Numbered from the stretch's first letter, positions 53,714-62,518 are shown. The stretch: DNA of 64,000 nucleotides from Paenibacillus methanolicus (GCF_008124765.1 NZ_VNHS01000006.1:310001-374000), one strand, 5' to 3'. Numbers and translations: made by a program. Notes: generated from the sequence alone by a model not told the origin.

Positions 53714-54289
53714 ATGAAAGTTCTCGTAATCAATGGCCACCCCGAAACGCAAACCTACTGCGCCGCTCTAGCAGACGCTTATGCCGAAGGCGCCGCCCAA
53801 AGCCGGGCCGATGTCCGTCGTCTCGACGTCGGCGCCATCCGATTTCAGCCAAACTACGTCAACGGTTTCCAGAAGCAAAACGAACTGGAACCGGAGCTCG
53901 CGGAAGCCCAGGAACTCATCCGCTGGGCCGACCACCTCGTATTCGTCTATCCAACCTGGTGGGGGACGATGCCCGCGCTGCTGAAAGGTTTTATCGACCG
54001 CGTTTTCCTCCCGGGCTTCGCGTTCAAGTACCGCAATAACTCGCAGCTGTGGGATAAGCTGTTAACCGGCAAATCCGCGCGCATGATCGTCACCATGGAT
54101 ACGCCGCCGTGGTACAACCGGTGGATCTATCGTCATGCGGGACACCGGGTCATGCGCGACAACATTCTCAAATTTTGCGGCATCTCGCCCGTGCGGATTA
54201 CGGAGATCGGCCCCGTGCGGCCATCGACGGCCGAGAAGCGGGAGAAATGGCTGGCCGACGTGCGCAACCTTGGGATGAACCGCGGCTAA
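53714..54289 (+). CDS. NAD(P)H-dependent oxidoreductase (flavodoxin-fold, quinone reductase-like)
   Basis: The 191-residue protein fits the NQO1/KefF/MdaB family: MKVLVINGHPETQTYCAALA is the FMN phosphate loop, DHLVFVYPTWWGTMPALLKG the flavin-binding loop and FIDRVFLPGFAFKY the following helix-loop. Members reduce quinones or electrophiles with two electrons from NAD(P)H, protecting against oxidative or electrophile stress. It has a strong GGAGGAG site before ATG 53714, stands alone on the plus strand, and is divergent from an AraC-family gene that probably controls it. Confidence 0.92.
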   Translation: MKVLVINGHPETQTYCAALADAYAEGAAQSRADVRRLDVGAIRFQPNYVNGFQKQNELEPELAEAQELIRWADHLVFVYPTWWGTMPALLKGFIDRVFLPGFAFKYRNNSQLWDKLLTGKSARMIVTMDTPPWYNRWIYRHAGHRVMRDNILKFCGISPVRITEIGPVRPSTAEKREKWLADVRNLGMNRG

Positions 54290-54343
54290 CGCTAGTCTAT
54301 AGCGATGCGGCGAATCCGAAACCGAAACCGTTGCACGCATGAA

Positions 54344-54394
54344 CGAAAAGCAAAAGGCCGCCTCGCCCCATGGAATTTGGAGCGTGCGCGGCCT
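54344..54394 (-). terminator. Terminator of the lipoprotein gene
   Basis: On the minus strand AGGCCGC pairs with GCGGCCT across a 26-base loop and is followed by TTTTGCTTTTCG. It lies 36 bases after the lipoprotein stop and between converging genes. Confidence 0.65.
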
Positions 54395-54429
54395 ATTGCG
54401 AATGTTCCGGACAACGGACTCGTTTATCA

Positions 54430-55257
54430 TTATTCTTCTGCCGTGAACCGGAAACTACTCAGTTGGAATTCCCCGTCCTTGTAGCCGACATCCGCTTGAA
54501 TCTCGCCGAAATACTGAGGCTCGGCTACATTCTCGATGACGATGCCAACCCCGAACGTCGCGATCAGCTTGTTGGCAGACGCCTCAAACCCGACGATGGC
54601 GCCAAATCCAAGCTTCTCGGTCACTTCGCCGTTATAGCCCGTTTGAAAGGACTTTAAACTCACCTTCGTTGTCTCGCCGTTCAACGTCAGATGCCCGAAC
54701 AACTCGCCATCGACCTCGGATGTCTTGAACGTCAGCGCGTTGCCAAGCTGTGCGAGGTAATCGTCCTTCTCGAAGACGTGATCAACGAACGGGGTAGCGC
54801 TATCGGCCGATTCAGCGGCCTTCGCTTCATCGCCCTCGGACTCGACGATGTGCAGTTCGTCCACCGATAGGCCCGTCCCGGAATCGACGTTCAGGGCGAC
54901 GGACAGCTCATCGGCGCCGTCTAGATCATAATCGCTTGCCTGCAGCCGCGGCAGAATCATCCTAGGCGTCGTGTAGGTCCAGTCGAATTGCTGTCGCTTC
55001 TCGCCGATTTGGAGCAGCGCGCCTTGCGGTTGAACCGGCGACAGCGTAATGCCGTGCTTCGGAATCGAGACGGGTGGGATTTCGAGCTCGGCTTCGCCGC
55101 CTTTCGTTTCTGTTTTGCCAGCCGCGCCCGATTCATCGGCAGCCAGATTCCCGCCGTTCTCCGGCTTGTCTTGCGACGCGCATCCCGCAGTCAGCATCGT
55201 AGCCGCTGCTAGTCCGATCAGCAGCACGCTTGTTTTCACCTTCCATGTCATGCCCAC
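54430..55257 (-). CDS. Lipoprotein of unknown function with FG-GAP-like motif
   Basis: The protein of about 275 residues starts with a lipoprotein signal (MTWKVKTSVLLIGLAAATML then the lipobox LTAGC) and is expected to be anchored outside the membrane by a diacylglyceryl Cys. A low-complexity Ala/Gly/Glu linker follows, then a beta-rich domain. The segment SDYDLDGADELSVALNVDSG resembles a calcium-binding FG-GAP/VCBS repeat. No enzyme motif is seen. GTG at 55257 lies ten bases after GGAGGT; ATG two codons later is the other option. It stands alone, with its own terminator. Confidence 0.75.
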   Translation of the reverse strand: MGMTWKVKTSVLLIGLAAATMLTAGCASQDKPENGGNLAADESGAAGKTETKGGEAELEIPPVSIPKHGITLSPVQPQGALLQIGEKRQQFDWTYTTPRMILPRLQASDYDLDGADELSVALNVDSGTGLSVDELHIVESEGDEAKAAESADSATPFVDHVFEKDDYLAQLGNALTFKTSEVDGELFGHLTLNGETTKVSLKSFQTGYNGEVTEKLGFGAIVGFEASANKLIATFGVGIVIENVAEPQYFGEIQADVGYKDGEFQLSSFRFTAEE

Positions 55258-55340
55258 TTTTGTATCTACCTCCAAAATGTTCCACTTCCAACATAGACGT
55301 CATTCCTTCGAAAATGTTGCCGGGAGGAGGTCCCGAATGC

Positions 55341-55368
55341 AAAAAACACGCCCCCTAACAGAGGCGTG
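55341..55368 (-). terminator. Rho-independent terminator of the TerB-like gene
   Basis: On the minus strand CACGCCTC pairs with GGGGCGTG around six bases and is followed by six T residues. It lies 20 bases after the stop. Confidence 0.9.
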
Positions 55369-55388
55369 CTTGCAAACAATTCGAATGT

Positions 55389-55895
55389 TTAGATCCCGAG
55401 GCTAACTTGATAGCCCGGCTGGTTCATCGGATGGTTCTGGTTGATAAAGACGGAACGGTCGTTCTTCAGCATGATTACTTCAAAGAACGGCTTGAAGCGC
55501 TCTTCCGTAATGTTGAACGCCGTCAAGAACTTGGCGAACAGCTCCTGCTCTTCGCGCTCCGGCTCGCCGTCCGCCAGGGACGAGTCGACCAGGTTGACGA
55601 GGATACACATCTTCTGGGCATCCGTCAGAATTGGAGCCGCTTCGCGAAGGAACGTTTCGATGGGATTGGACCGGGTGTATTTCAGCGCCCGATCCAGCAG
55701 CGCGCGGTTGTTCGCGCCTACGCCGATGACGCCGTTCTTGGACTCGCCGCCGAGTACCGCGAGCAGCTGGCCGATTTCCTCGTTATCCATTTCGCCGTCG
55801 GATTTCATCATGTACAGCAGCGAAGTCGCGAACGCGAAATGCGGCGTCATGCCCTCCGTCGATTTATCGCCTTTAAACATATCAAACAAACCCAT
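55389..55895 (-). CDS. TerB-family tellurite resistance-like protein
   Basis: This 168-residue helical protein has the TerB core: FAFATSLLYMMKSDGEMDNE with the acidic metal-binding motif, then KMCILVNLVDSSLADGEPER with a second acidic loop, then EEQELFAKFLTAFNI. TerB-like proteins are small cytoplasmic helical bundles that bind Ca or other metals at these acidic loops and belong to envelope-stress and phage-defence-linked ter systems. No other ter gene is nearby, so it is a stand-alone member with unknown job. ATG 55895 follows GGGAGG. Confidence 0.8.
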   Translation of the reverse strand: MGLFDMFKGDKSTEGMTPHFAFATSLLYMMKSDGEMDNEEIGQLLAVLGGESKNGVIGVGANNRALLDRALKYTRSNPIETFLREAAPILTDAQKMCILVNLVDSSLADGEPEREEQELFAKFLTAFNITEERFKPFFEVIMLKNDRSVFINQNHPMNQPGYQVSLGI

Positions 55896-55980
55896 GGTTC
55901 AAAACCTCCCGCAAATGTTAGCCCAGGCTACCGCCCGGTTCCCTTGTTTACGTACAAGCAGGCCGGACGTTTCACGTTCT

Positions 55981-56361
55981 TCAGTTCAGTCTGTGCACGA
56001 CTTCATATTTATTGCCACAAGGGTCCTCGAAATATACGGCATAATACGTCGGACTGATTGGAAATAGCCGCGGCCCGTCGCTCAACTTGCCGCCAGCCTC
56101 TCTCACCAACGCCGCAATCCGGTCCACTTCCTCCCGGTCGTTCGCCCAGAAGCCGACCAGATTCGCGCAAGGCCGATGGGCCGCATCTTCCGTAATGGCG
56201 AAATACGGGACGCTCGGCAGCTCGCCTTCCCCCGCGAATACGTTCCAATCCGCGCTGTGGTAGGCTCGGGTAAAACCCAAGGCAGGCAGCAACCGCTCGT
56301 AGAACGGCAGCGCCTGCTCCAGACTGTTCACTCGAAGATCGATATGGCTGAATCGGTTCAT
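55981..56361 (-). CDS. VOC-family (glyoxalase/bleomycin resistance fold) protein
   Basis: The 126-residue protein has one VOC unit made of two beta-alpha-beta-beta-beta halves: FSHIDLRVNSLEQALPFYER at the start and YYAVYFEDPCGNKYEVVHRL at the end, with a His near the start and a Glu in the final strand as potential metal ligands. These dimers isomerise, bind or degrade small electrophiles or drugs. ATG 56361 has a better-spaced AGAGG than ATG 56370, which lies almost on the site. The gene follows the SRPBCC gene by 21 bases and the TetR gene lies further upstream, suggesting one operon. Confidence 0.87.
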   Translation of the reverse strand: MNRFSHIDLRVNSLEQALPFYERLLPALGFTRAYHSADWNVFAGEGELPSVPYFAITEDAAHRPCANLVGFWANDREEVDRIAALVREAGGKLSDGPRLFPISPTYYAVYFEDPCGNKYEVVHRLN

Positions 56362-56382
56362 TGCTCTCATCCTCTCCCATAT

Positions 56383-56817
56383 TTACGTACGTTGGCTGGC
56401 CTTGGCCATCATAGCGGCAATCGCATCTTCCCATAGCTGCTTCATCTCTTCCCTGAGCGCCGCGCTGGCAAGCTGCTCCTGATGGAAGCTGACCGTCGTG
56501 CCGGTCTTCGCCGGCAGCAGCCGAATCTGCAGCGTCGACGGCGACGGCCAGGCCGCTCGCTTCCAACGCAGGCGCAGCTGCTCACGGGACTTCACGACGC
56601 GAAACTCGCCGCTCACGCCTCCCGCGGTCTCGAACGTCTCGCCGACCTGGAAGCGCGGCGTCTCGACCTCGCCAATCCATAGACGCAATCCCTCCGACGA
56701 CGTCAGGAACGCCCACGCCTGCTCCTGCGACCACGGCAGCGTCCGGCGAACGCCGATCTGATAGCCGGTCGCCGCGGTCAAGCCGATCACGCCTTCTCTT
56801 GACCGATCATTCCCCAT
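56383..56817 (-). CDS. SRPBCC (AHSA1/START-like) domain protein
   Basis: The 144-residue protein has the helix-grip fold of AHSA1-type proteins: VRRTLPWSQEQAWAFLTSSE, a beta-strand with LWIGEVETPRFQVGE, then TTVSFHQEQLASAALREEMK and a long C-terminal helix. Such proteins bind hydrophobic ligands in a deep cavity. It sits between a TetR regulator (46 bases upstream) and a VOC protein (21 bases downstream) on the same strand, a grouping common for small detoxification operons. The ligand is unknown. Confidence 0.85.
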   Translation of the reverse strand: MGNDRSREGVIGLTAATGYQIGVRRTLPWSQEQAWAFLTSSEGLRLWIGEVETPRFQVGETFETAGGVSGEFRVVKSREQLRLRWKRAAWPSPSTLQIRLLPAKTGTTVSFHQEQLASAALREEMKQLWEDAIAAMMAKASQRT

Positions 56818-56862
56818 TGCAACCTCTCCCCTCTCCTTGAAGCGAATCGATTCGTTAAGCCG

Positions 56863-57456
56863 TCAATTCGAAGCTGCCCATGCCCGCGCGAAAGTCTCCA
56901 CGCCGCCAGCGATAACCGCCTCGGCACCGCGATCCGCGATCGGCGAAGCGACGAACAGTCCCGCCATGAACGCGCCGTAATTCATCCACATGAACGCCAT
57001 GGCTTGCGCCTGCACATCCATCTCGATTACGGCTTGCCGTTCGCGCATATCCGCCAAATACCCAGTCAACAGTTCCAGCAGCTTGCGCGGATGCTGCTGC
57101 GCCCGCTCCCGGATATCCGTCAGCTCGTCGTCCTTCAGGACGATCAAGAACAGATGCCGGTTACGGTTCATGATGTCGTGGTATAGACGGCTGATTTGAT
57201 GCAAATCCTGCGCTAAATCCCAAACGATGTCCTCGCGGAAGAAAAGCTCCATCTCGGCCGAGTAATGATGGCGGTCGACCGCTTGATCCAATAAATTCTT
57301 CTTGCTGCCGAACTGGCGAAACAGCGTCATCTCGCTGACGCCGGCCGCGGCTGCGATTTCCTTCGTCGATACGCCCTTAAATCCCCGGTTGGCCATCAAC
57401 TCGATCGCGGCCGCCATCAGCCGCTCCTTGCTGCTCCCGCTACGCGATACGGTCAT
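56863..57456 (-). CDS. TetR-family transcriptional regulator
   Basis: The 197-residue protein has the TetR helix-turn-helix at residues about 8-55 (KERLMAAAIELMANRGFKGV, STKEIAAAAGVSEMTLFRQF, GSKKNLL). A helical ligand-binding domain follows (FLIVLKDDELTDIRERAQQH; YGAFMAGLFVASP). It is first in a probable operon with the SRPBCC and VOC genes and is divergent from the MerR-GNAT-hydrolase operon. The inverted repeat at 57485-57500 immediately upstream is the likely autorepression site. Confidence 0.92.
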   Translation of the reverse strand: MTVSRSGSSKERLMAAAIELMANRGFKGVSTKEIAAAAGVSEMTLFRQFGSKKNLLDQAVDRHHYSAEMELFFREDIVWDLAQDLHQISRLYHDIMNRNRHLFLIVLKDDELTDIRERAQQHPRKLLELLTGYLADMRERQAVIEMDVQAQAMAFMWMNYGAFMAGLFVASPIADRGAEAVIAGGVETFARAWAASN

Positions 57457-57484
57457 ACTCTCACGCCCACTCCCTGATGTGATA

Positions 57485-57500
57485 GTTAGTGATAACTAAC
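57485..57500. promoter_or_regulatory. Probable TetR operator
   Basis: GTTAGT and ACTAAC are perfect inverted arms separated by GATA, 28 bases upstream of the TetR start. Size and position suit an autoregulatory TetR site. A related half (GTTAACGATAAC) occurs at 57596-57607, near the MerR start. Confidence 0.6.
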
Positions 57501-57566
57501 ATTGTGTGATTTCAGCTTACCTTTTCCAACCATTCTTGTCAAACGTTCTATCTCTTAGGTTCGCTA

Positions 57567-57597
57567 TTGACCTTAGGTCAGACCTAAGGTTTATAGT
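57567..57597 (+). promoter_or_regulatory. MerR-type promoter with 19-bp spacer and dyad
   Basis: TTGACC (57567-57572) and TATAGT (57592-57597) are 19 bases apart. The perfect dyad ACCTTAGGT and ACCTAAGGT, three bases between arms (57570-57590), fills the spacer. It should be activated by the MerR protein encoded just downstream, and would drive the three-gene operon. Confidence 0.88.
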
Positions 57598-57636
57598 TAA
57601 CGATAACGCCGCAAGAAAAGAAAGGAGCTGGATCGT

Positions 57637-58428
57637 TTGCATACCCATCTCACGATCGGCGAATTAGCGAAACTCATGGATATATCCGTCCACCAAATCC
57701 GTTATTTCGAAGAGAAAGGCATTTTGAACCCCGCTTTTACCGGCGACAACCAATATCGCATGTACGGGATCGAAGAGATTTACCGTTTGTCTCATGTCCT
57801 GCTGCTGCGCGAGCTCGAGGTTCCGGTCGGCGACATTCAGGTTGCCCTTGCTTCCTACGCGCCGGAAGATTACGAGGCGCTCCTGAACCGGTCCATGGCG
57901 CGTATCGCGGCCGAGATCGATCGGCTTCACCAGCTCCGCGACTTCACCGGCCAGCTGTTGGATCGACGGGCACAATGGTCGCAGACGGGTAAAGACGCCT
58001 GCTGCGAAATCAAGATGCTCGAGTCGCGACGATTAACTCGCTGGATCCTGCTTCCCGGTAAGGAAACGCTTCATGCCCGCCATCTCGCCGAACGGAAGCC
58101 TAGTCGCGGCGATCTGTTCAAGTCCGATTTGCACTTCGTCTACGGAATGGACGAGGAGAGCGCGATCTACATCGCTACCGCACCCGGAGACACGGCGGAT
58201 CTCGTCTTGGAGGCCGGCGAGTATCTTGCGAAACGGTCATCGCTGGCAGATGAAGACGAATTGGAACCCGAAATCGCAAGCCTTCTCCGCCAGGCCGAGC
58301 AATGGGGACTGGAACGTTCGGGGCCTGTGATCGCGATCGAGGATTCGTACATGTCCATGTTCGATAATGGCAAGCTCCTCTATGAAATTCAGTTTGCCGT
58401 GAGCAGAATGAAGGAGGTTGGCAAATGA
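57637..58428 (+). CDS. MerR-family regulator with C-terminal effector domain
   Basis: The 263-residue protein has a MerR winged helix (residues 1-72: LTIGELAKLMDISVHQIRYF, EEKGILNP), a linking coiled coil (about 80-115) and a C-terminal effector domain of about 140 residues of the BmrR/GyrI-like type (YIATAPGDTADLVLEAGEYL). TTG at 57637 lies nine bases after AAGGAG and is chosen because the winged helix begins there. Its own promoter has a 19-base spacer. It overlaps the GNAT start by four bases, so regulator, acetyltransferase and hydrolase are probably made together in response to a toxic ligand. Confidence 0.9.
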   Translation: MHTHLTIGELAKLMDISVHQIRYFEEKGILNPAFTGDNQYRMYGIEEIYRLSHVLLLRELEVPVGDIQVALASYAPEDYEALLNRSMARIAAEIDRLHQLRDFTGQLLDRRAQWSQTGKDACCEIKMLESRRLTRWILLPGKETLHARHLAERKPSRGDLFKSDLHFVYGMDEESAIYIATAPGDTADLVLEAGEYLAKRSSLADEDELEPEIASLLRQAEQWGLERSGPVIAIEDSYMSMFDNGKLLYEIQFAVSRMKEVGK

Positions 58429-59072
58429 TGGATCCGCTGCAAATCGAGCTGGCCCCCAAACGTACCGCGGATCATCGGGTTGTCGCCCAATTAATTGCGA
58501 AATCGTTCCGCCGCAAATTTCAAGCGCTCTTGCCCATCGACGAGGCTCGGCTGGGCGAATTGCTTGCCGCGTGCTTGCCGGAGAATGGAGGCGCCGGCGC
58601 ACCGCACATGATCGCCCGGATGCAAGGCGTAGTGATCGGTTCAATCGGCTTAACCCGGGCCGGCGGCTCGGCTAATTCCGATCTGCGTTGGAGAGAGGCG
58701 TTAACCGGGCTGCGGCGAGAGTACGGCTGGCTGCGCGCCTGCAAATTCGCGGCAGGGATGTCTTTGCTACACTATGAGCCGCAGCCAGGCGAATGCTACA
58801 TCGACCATCTCGCCGTAAGCGCCGGCCATCGTAATTTGGGAATCGGCAGCCGACTCTTAACTTGGGCGCAGCAATATGTCCAAGACTGCCCGGATCTGAA
58901 GCAACTGTCGCTTCACGTCGCGGGTTCGAATAAGAGCGCGTCCCGGCTGTACGAACGCCATGGTTTCGCGACGATGCGCGAGTTGGCAAGCCGGACGAGC
59001 GAATGGATTCTGAAAGAATATCGCTGGGAATATATGATATGGATCGCCCATGGATCGGAGGTCTCGGGATGA
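58425..59072 (+). CDS. GNAT-family N-acetyltransferase
   Basis: The 215-residue protein has a GNAT fold with the acetyl-CoA motif in DHLAVSAGHRNLGIGSRLLT (residues about 127-146) and the late helix SASRLYERHGFAT. The core is preceded by an insert of about 60 residues (LRWREALTGLRREYGW). It overlaps the MerR stop (ATGA at 58425) and its own stop overlaps the hydrolase start (ATGA at 59069). The tight coupling to a drug-type MerR regulator hints that it acetylates the inducing compound, but the substrate is unknown. Confidence 0.9.
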   Translation: MMDPLQIELAPKRTADHRVVAQLIAKSFRRKFQALLPIDEARLGELLAACLPENGGAGAPHMIARMQGVVIGSIGLTRAGGSANSDLRWREALTGLRREYGWLRACKFAAGMSLLHYEPQPGECYIDHLAVSAGHRNLGIGSRLLTWAQQYVQDCPDLKQLSLHVAGSNKSASRLYERHGFATMRELASRTSEWILKEYRWEYMIWIAHGSEVSG

Positions 59073-60082
59073 TGCGCAATTGGATGCGATGGACGGCAGC
59101 CCTCTTAGCAGGGACGATCGCGGCCGCCGTCCTGCTCTTCGTCTGGCAGCACGACTTCGAGATGGTCGAACAGCAGGTCGCCATTCGAACGAAAGAAGGC
59201 GTGCTGCGCGGCATATTGACAATGCCCGAGAAGCCGGTCGGCAAGGTTGGTCTCGTCGTCTTCGTCCACGGCGACGGTCCTGCCGATGCGTCCTACGACG
59301 GGTTTTACAAGCCGCTGTGGGAAGCATTCGCGCAAGCCGGCTACGCTTCCTTATCCCTTAGCAAGCCCGGCATCGGCGGATCAGAAGGCCACTGGCTGAA
59401 CCAAAGCATGGAAGACCGCGCCGAGGAAACGCTGCAGGCAATCCGCTGGGCGAAGCAGCAGTCTATGATCGACCCGCTGCGGATCGGCTTATGGGGCGCT
59501 AGCCAGGCGGGTTGGGTCATTCCGACCGTCATCAAGCAGGACCGTGAAATCGCGTTCAGCATCCTGGTCGCCCCCGCGATCAACTGGCTCTCCCAAGGCG
59601 CGTACAATACGCGACGTCAGATGGAACAAGACGGTTACGCCGAGCGCGATATCAGCGCTCGGCTCGATTACGAAGCACGGGTCAACCGGCTGCTTGAAGA
59701 AGGAGCATCCTATGAGGCGTATACGCGGATCGCCAAGAGCGGATCGCGCATGACCCGGGAACGCTGGCAATTCGTCGCGCGGAACTTCCGTTCAGACGCC
59801 GCAGCGGATCTCTCCGCCTTTCGCAGCCCCGTTCATCTTGTCCTCGGCGGGCGGGATCTGAACGTGGACGTGGCGGAGACCGAGCGCGTCTACCGGCAGC
59901 GCGTCGCCCCCGGATTGCTCACCGTCACGCGCCTGCCGGACGCGGACCATGCCATGCTGACGAGCGCAAACGCGGCGTCGGAGCTGCGGACGGCCCTCTA
60001 TGCGCTGTTCTTTCCCCGGAAGTTGTTCGATCCCGGTTACTTAGATGACCTGGCTAGCTTCGTGCGGCGCGTAGGCGAATAG
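59069..60082 (+). CDS. Membrane-anchored or secreted alpha/beta-hydrolase
   Basis: The 337-residue protein has an N-terminal hydrophobic helix (residues about 8-24: AALLAGTIAAAVLLFVW) acting as signal or anchor. An alpha/beta-hydrolase domain follows: VVFVHGDGPAD gives the oxyanion loop, GLWGASQAGW the nucleophile Ser, GGRDLNV the acid and PDADHAML the His. Such S9/BAAT-like hydrolases cleave esters or lactones outside the membrane. The ATG at 59069 follows GGAGGT by six bases and overlaps the GNAT stop. It is the last gene of the MerR operon and converges with the AraC/GyrI gene. Confidence 0.88.
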   Translation: MMRNWMRWTAALLAGTIAAAVLLFVWQHDFEMVEQQVAIRTKEGVLRGILTMPEKPVGKVGLVVFVHGDGPADASYDGFYKPLWEAFAQAGYASLSLSKPGIGGSEGHWLNQSMEDRAEETLQAIRWAKQQSMIDPLRIGLWGASQAGWVIPTVIKQDREIAFSILVAPAINWLSQGAYNTRRQMEQDGYAERDISARLDYEARVNRLLEEGASYEAYTRIAKSGSRMTRERWQFVARNFRSDAAADLSAFRSPVHLVLGGRDLNVDVAETERVYRQRVAPGLLTVTRLPDADHAMLTSANAASELRTALYALFFPRKLFDPGYLDDLASFVRRVGE

Positions 60083-60089
60083 AATGAAC

Positions 60090-60129
60090 AAAAAAAGCGG
60101 CATCCCGCGCCGCAATGCGCGAGAGCCGC
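60090..60129 (-). terminator. Rho-independent terminator of the AraC/GyrI gene
   Basis: On the minus strand GCGGC (60125-60129) and an inner CGCGC pair with GCGCG and GCCGC, and are followed by seven T residues. It lies 42 bases after the AraC/GyrI stop and just past the hydrolase stop of the opposite strand. Confidence 0.85.
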
Positions 60130-60171
60130 CATTCCATGTTTATTTGCCTAACCGGCCGTACAGCTTAGCTC

Positions 60172-61053
60172 CTACGGTTGCGGCTTCTTCCGCACCGGAA
60201 TCCAAATTTCGCTGCGATAGTCCGGCCGCGACGTATCCGGCGACTCGTTCCAGAGCAACTCCGGACCTCCCGTCTGTTCGTAGCCAGCGCCGGCGGACGG
60301 GAACCATTCCGAATAGATCCGCCCCCATACCGATTGCAGCGTCTGCGGGAACGGTCCGACGGCGGTAAACACCGCCCAAGCCGAAGCCTCGACTTCCAAC
60401 CTCGCGAGTCCCTCGGGTGCCTGCCGCGTCGTCGCGGTCCCGATATAGTGGTCCAGCTCGCCCTTCTCTTCCATGCGCCCTTCGGAGAAATTCACCGAAG
60501 CATTGATCATGCCCGCGGGCTCGGTGTCCGACAGCCCCTTGATCGTCGCGATCAGCTCCGGCGTCAGCGTCCCCGCCAGCTCCGCGATCGCCGGATTCAC
60601 GCCTTCGAACACGATCGGCACCCGCCGCATCACGCCCACGACCCGAAACGCGTCCTTCTCCACGATGCGATATTCCATTTCGCTTCCTCCCCTAATCGTC
60701 AATTGAAAGGTCACGCGCGGGAACGCCTTGAGCGTCCGGCCCTGCTTGCGGGCTTCGGACGGCGTCGCGCCGTGCAGCTGCGCGAAAGCTCGGGTGAACG
60801 AATCGGGCGATTCATAGCCGTATTTGAGCGCGACGTCGAGGATGCGGACCGCCTCATCCTGCAGCTCCACGGCCGCCAGCGTCAGCCTGCGGCGGCGGAC
60901 GTATTCCGACAACGGGATGCCCGCGAGCGCAGAGAACATCCGCTTGAAGTGATGCTCCGAGCAATACGCCCGCCTGGCCGCCTCCTTGTAGTCGATATCC
61001 TCCGTCAAATGCGCTTCGATATACGCCAGCGCTTCATTCATCGTCTCCAGCAC
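60172..61053 (-). CDS. AraC-family regulator with GyrI-like effector domain
   Basis: The 293-residue protein starts with two AraC helix-turn-helix units (residues about 5-105: [66 protein letters not shown]). A GyrI-like small-molecule-binding domain follows (about 125-290: [40 protein letters not shown]). This is the Rob/SoxS-like arrangement common in Bacillales drug-sensing regulators. Translation starts at GTG 61053 after GGAGG. No adjacent exporter is seen; the VanZ gene ends 67 bases upstream on the same strand and may be co-transcribed. Confidence 0.92.
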   Translation of the reverse strand: MLETMNEALAYIEAHLTEDIDYKEAARRAYCSEHHFKRMFSALAGIPLSEYVRRRRLTLAAVELQDEAVRILDVALKYGYESPDSFTRAFAQLHGATPSEARKQGRTLKAFPRVTFQLTIRGGSEMEYRIVEKDAFRVVGVMRRVPIVFEGVNPAIAELAGTLTPELIATIKGLSDTEPAGMINASVNFSEGRMEEKGELDHYIGTATTRQAPEGLARLEVEASAWAVFTAVGPFPQTLQSVWGRIYSEWFPSAGAGYEQTGGPELLWNESPDTSRPDYRSEIWIPVRKKPQP

Positions 61054-61119
61054 GTTTACGCGCCTCCTCTCACGTCTACCGTACCATGGTCGCCGCCAGA
61101 CCGGCCCGACATTCGGTGT

Positions 61120-61623
61120 TCAATGCTGCAGGGTAAACAGCCGATAACCCGCATAGCCGAGCAAACCGCCCAGCGTATTGAGGATTAGATCGTCCACGTC
61201 GAACGTCCCCATGGAGAACACGATCTGCGCGCACTCGAGCGACAGGCTGACCAGGAACGCAACCAAGATCGCGCCAAGCCACTTCATGCGGGTGAGCAAG
61301 CCGACGAACGCGCCGAGCGGGGCGAATATCGCGATGTTGCCGAATAGATTCACCGCATCGTTGCGGTTGGACAATCGCTGCAAATTCCGCGTAATCGACT
61401 CGAGCGGCGTAAAGTTGCCGAAGCTGAGCCTGTGCAGCGCATGCTCCGGGTTGTCCACCGCCAGTTGGAGCTGGCGGCCGAGCACCGCGGCGTCCACCGT
61501 GCCGTATTTGAACAAAATGACTTTAACGAGACCATACCCGTAAATGAGAAATAACGCAAACCAAAACAGCTTCTTCGCGCTCTTGCCGACGTTCATGACG
61601 CTTACCGTTCTTGCGTTCTCCAT
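61120..61623 (-). CDS. VanZ-family membrane protein
   Basis: The 167-residue protein has four to five membrane helices and the VanZ core: NLFGNIAIFAPLGAFVGLLT, then LVSLSLECAQIVFSMGTFDV and DDLILNTLGGLLGYAGYRLF, with the conserved Glu and Asp pairs. VanZ lowers teicoplanin binding by an undefined change at the cell surface. The gene follows the carboxypeptidase gene by 16 bases and is probably part of the same operon with the VanR/VanS-like pair. Confidence 0.92.
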   Translation of the reverse strand: MENARTVSVMNVGKSAKKLFWFALFLIYGYGLVKVILFKYGTVDAAVLGRQLQLAVDNPEHALHRLSFGNFTPLESITRNLQRLSNRNDAVNLFGNIAIFAPLGAFVGLLTRMKWLGAILVAFLVSLSLECAQIVFSMGTFDVDDLILNTLGGLLGYAGYRLFTLQH

Positions 61624-61639
61624 ATGATTCGCTCCTCCT

Positions 61640-62518
61640 CTACTTCAGCCGCGACGTGACGATGACGCCGCCCTGGTTGTCCCCTGATAGTTCAACCTCG
61701 GCATCCGCGGGTACATGCGCGGTCGCATGACCGGGTACGGCGACAACCTGAATCTCATACCGTTCGCCGTTCGCCTCCGCTTGGATGATGCCCTTCTTCC
61801 GCAGAAATGCCGCGTATTCTTCCAATGCCAATCCGTGCTCTTCGATGATCATGCTGTGCGGCAAGCCGACGTAACGAAAATGCCACGGCTCGTACTGAAT
61901 GCCGGTGATCTCGGTCTTGTCCTTCGGATATCGAAGAATAAAGCCGTGCTCCGCGGCATGCCGGATTAGCCACTCTCCTTCGGGCGAGCTGCCCATTTCG
62001 CCCAGCATAGAACCGACATCCAGCGACAATCCGGTATTGTGCTCGCTTCGGCCGGGCGGCAGCGCGTAGTCCGCGCCCTTCGCTTCGTACATCCGGCGCT
62101 GCTCTTCCATGTCCCGGTAACCGCTGCTAATGCGAAAATGGGTGACGCCGTCTTCCGCGGCCGCCTCGATCATCGCGCCGAACCGTTCCGCCACCGCGGC
62201 GGAGAGCCGCGTATCCGCCTCCAACAGCCCATAGCCTTCCGTTAATTCGGGATGCGCCGCTAACGCGACGATGTCGGGTAGAACGCCTTCTTCGCGAACC
62301 GGATGCGCCGAATTGACGAGAATCAAGTTGCCGCCGTACGTCTGCGCTTCGGACAGCTCGATCGACCGCCGGTTACCGTTCTTCTCTGCTGCCAAGACCG
62401 TCGGATTACCCGCATCCCCTTCCATGCGACCTGCGTCTCCTTCCTTTTGCTGGCGCTGCATATAGGAATTGCCGATCAACACGGCAAGCAATAATAAAAC
62501 AACCCACTTCTTCATCAA
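61640..62518 (-). CDS. D-alanyl-D-alanine carboxypeptidase, M15B (VanY-like)
   Basis: The 292-residue precursor has a hydrophobic N-terminal segment (WVVLLLLAVLIGNSYM) that anchors or exports it. The zinc D,D-carboxypeptidase domain shows RISSGYRDMEEQRRMY, SEHNTGLSLDVG (zinc His and Asp) and YEPWHFRYVG (catalytic Glu and zinc His). VanY enzymes remove the terminal D-Ala from peptidoglycan pentapeptides, cutting vancomycin targets and helping cell-wall remodelling. It lies 78 bases after the VanS-like kinase and 16 before vanZ. Confidence 0.92.
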   Translation of the reverse strand: MMKKWVVLLLLAVLIGNSYMQRQQKEGDAGRMEGDAGNPTVLAAEKNGNRRSIELSEAQTYGGNLILVNSAHPVREEGVLPDIVALAAHPELTEGYGLLEADTRLSAAVAERFGAMIEAAAEDGVTHFRISSGYRDMEEQRRMYEAKGADYALPPGRSEHNTGLSLDVGSMLGEMGSSPEGEWLIRHAAEHGFILRYPKDKTEITGIQYEPWHFRYVGLPHSMIIEEHGLALEEYAAFLRKKGIIQAEANGERYEIQVVAVPGHATAHVPADAEVELSGDNQGGVIVTSRLK

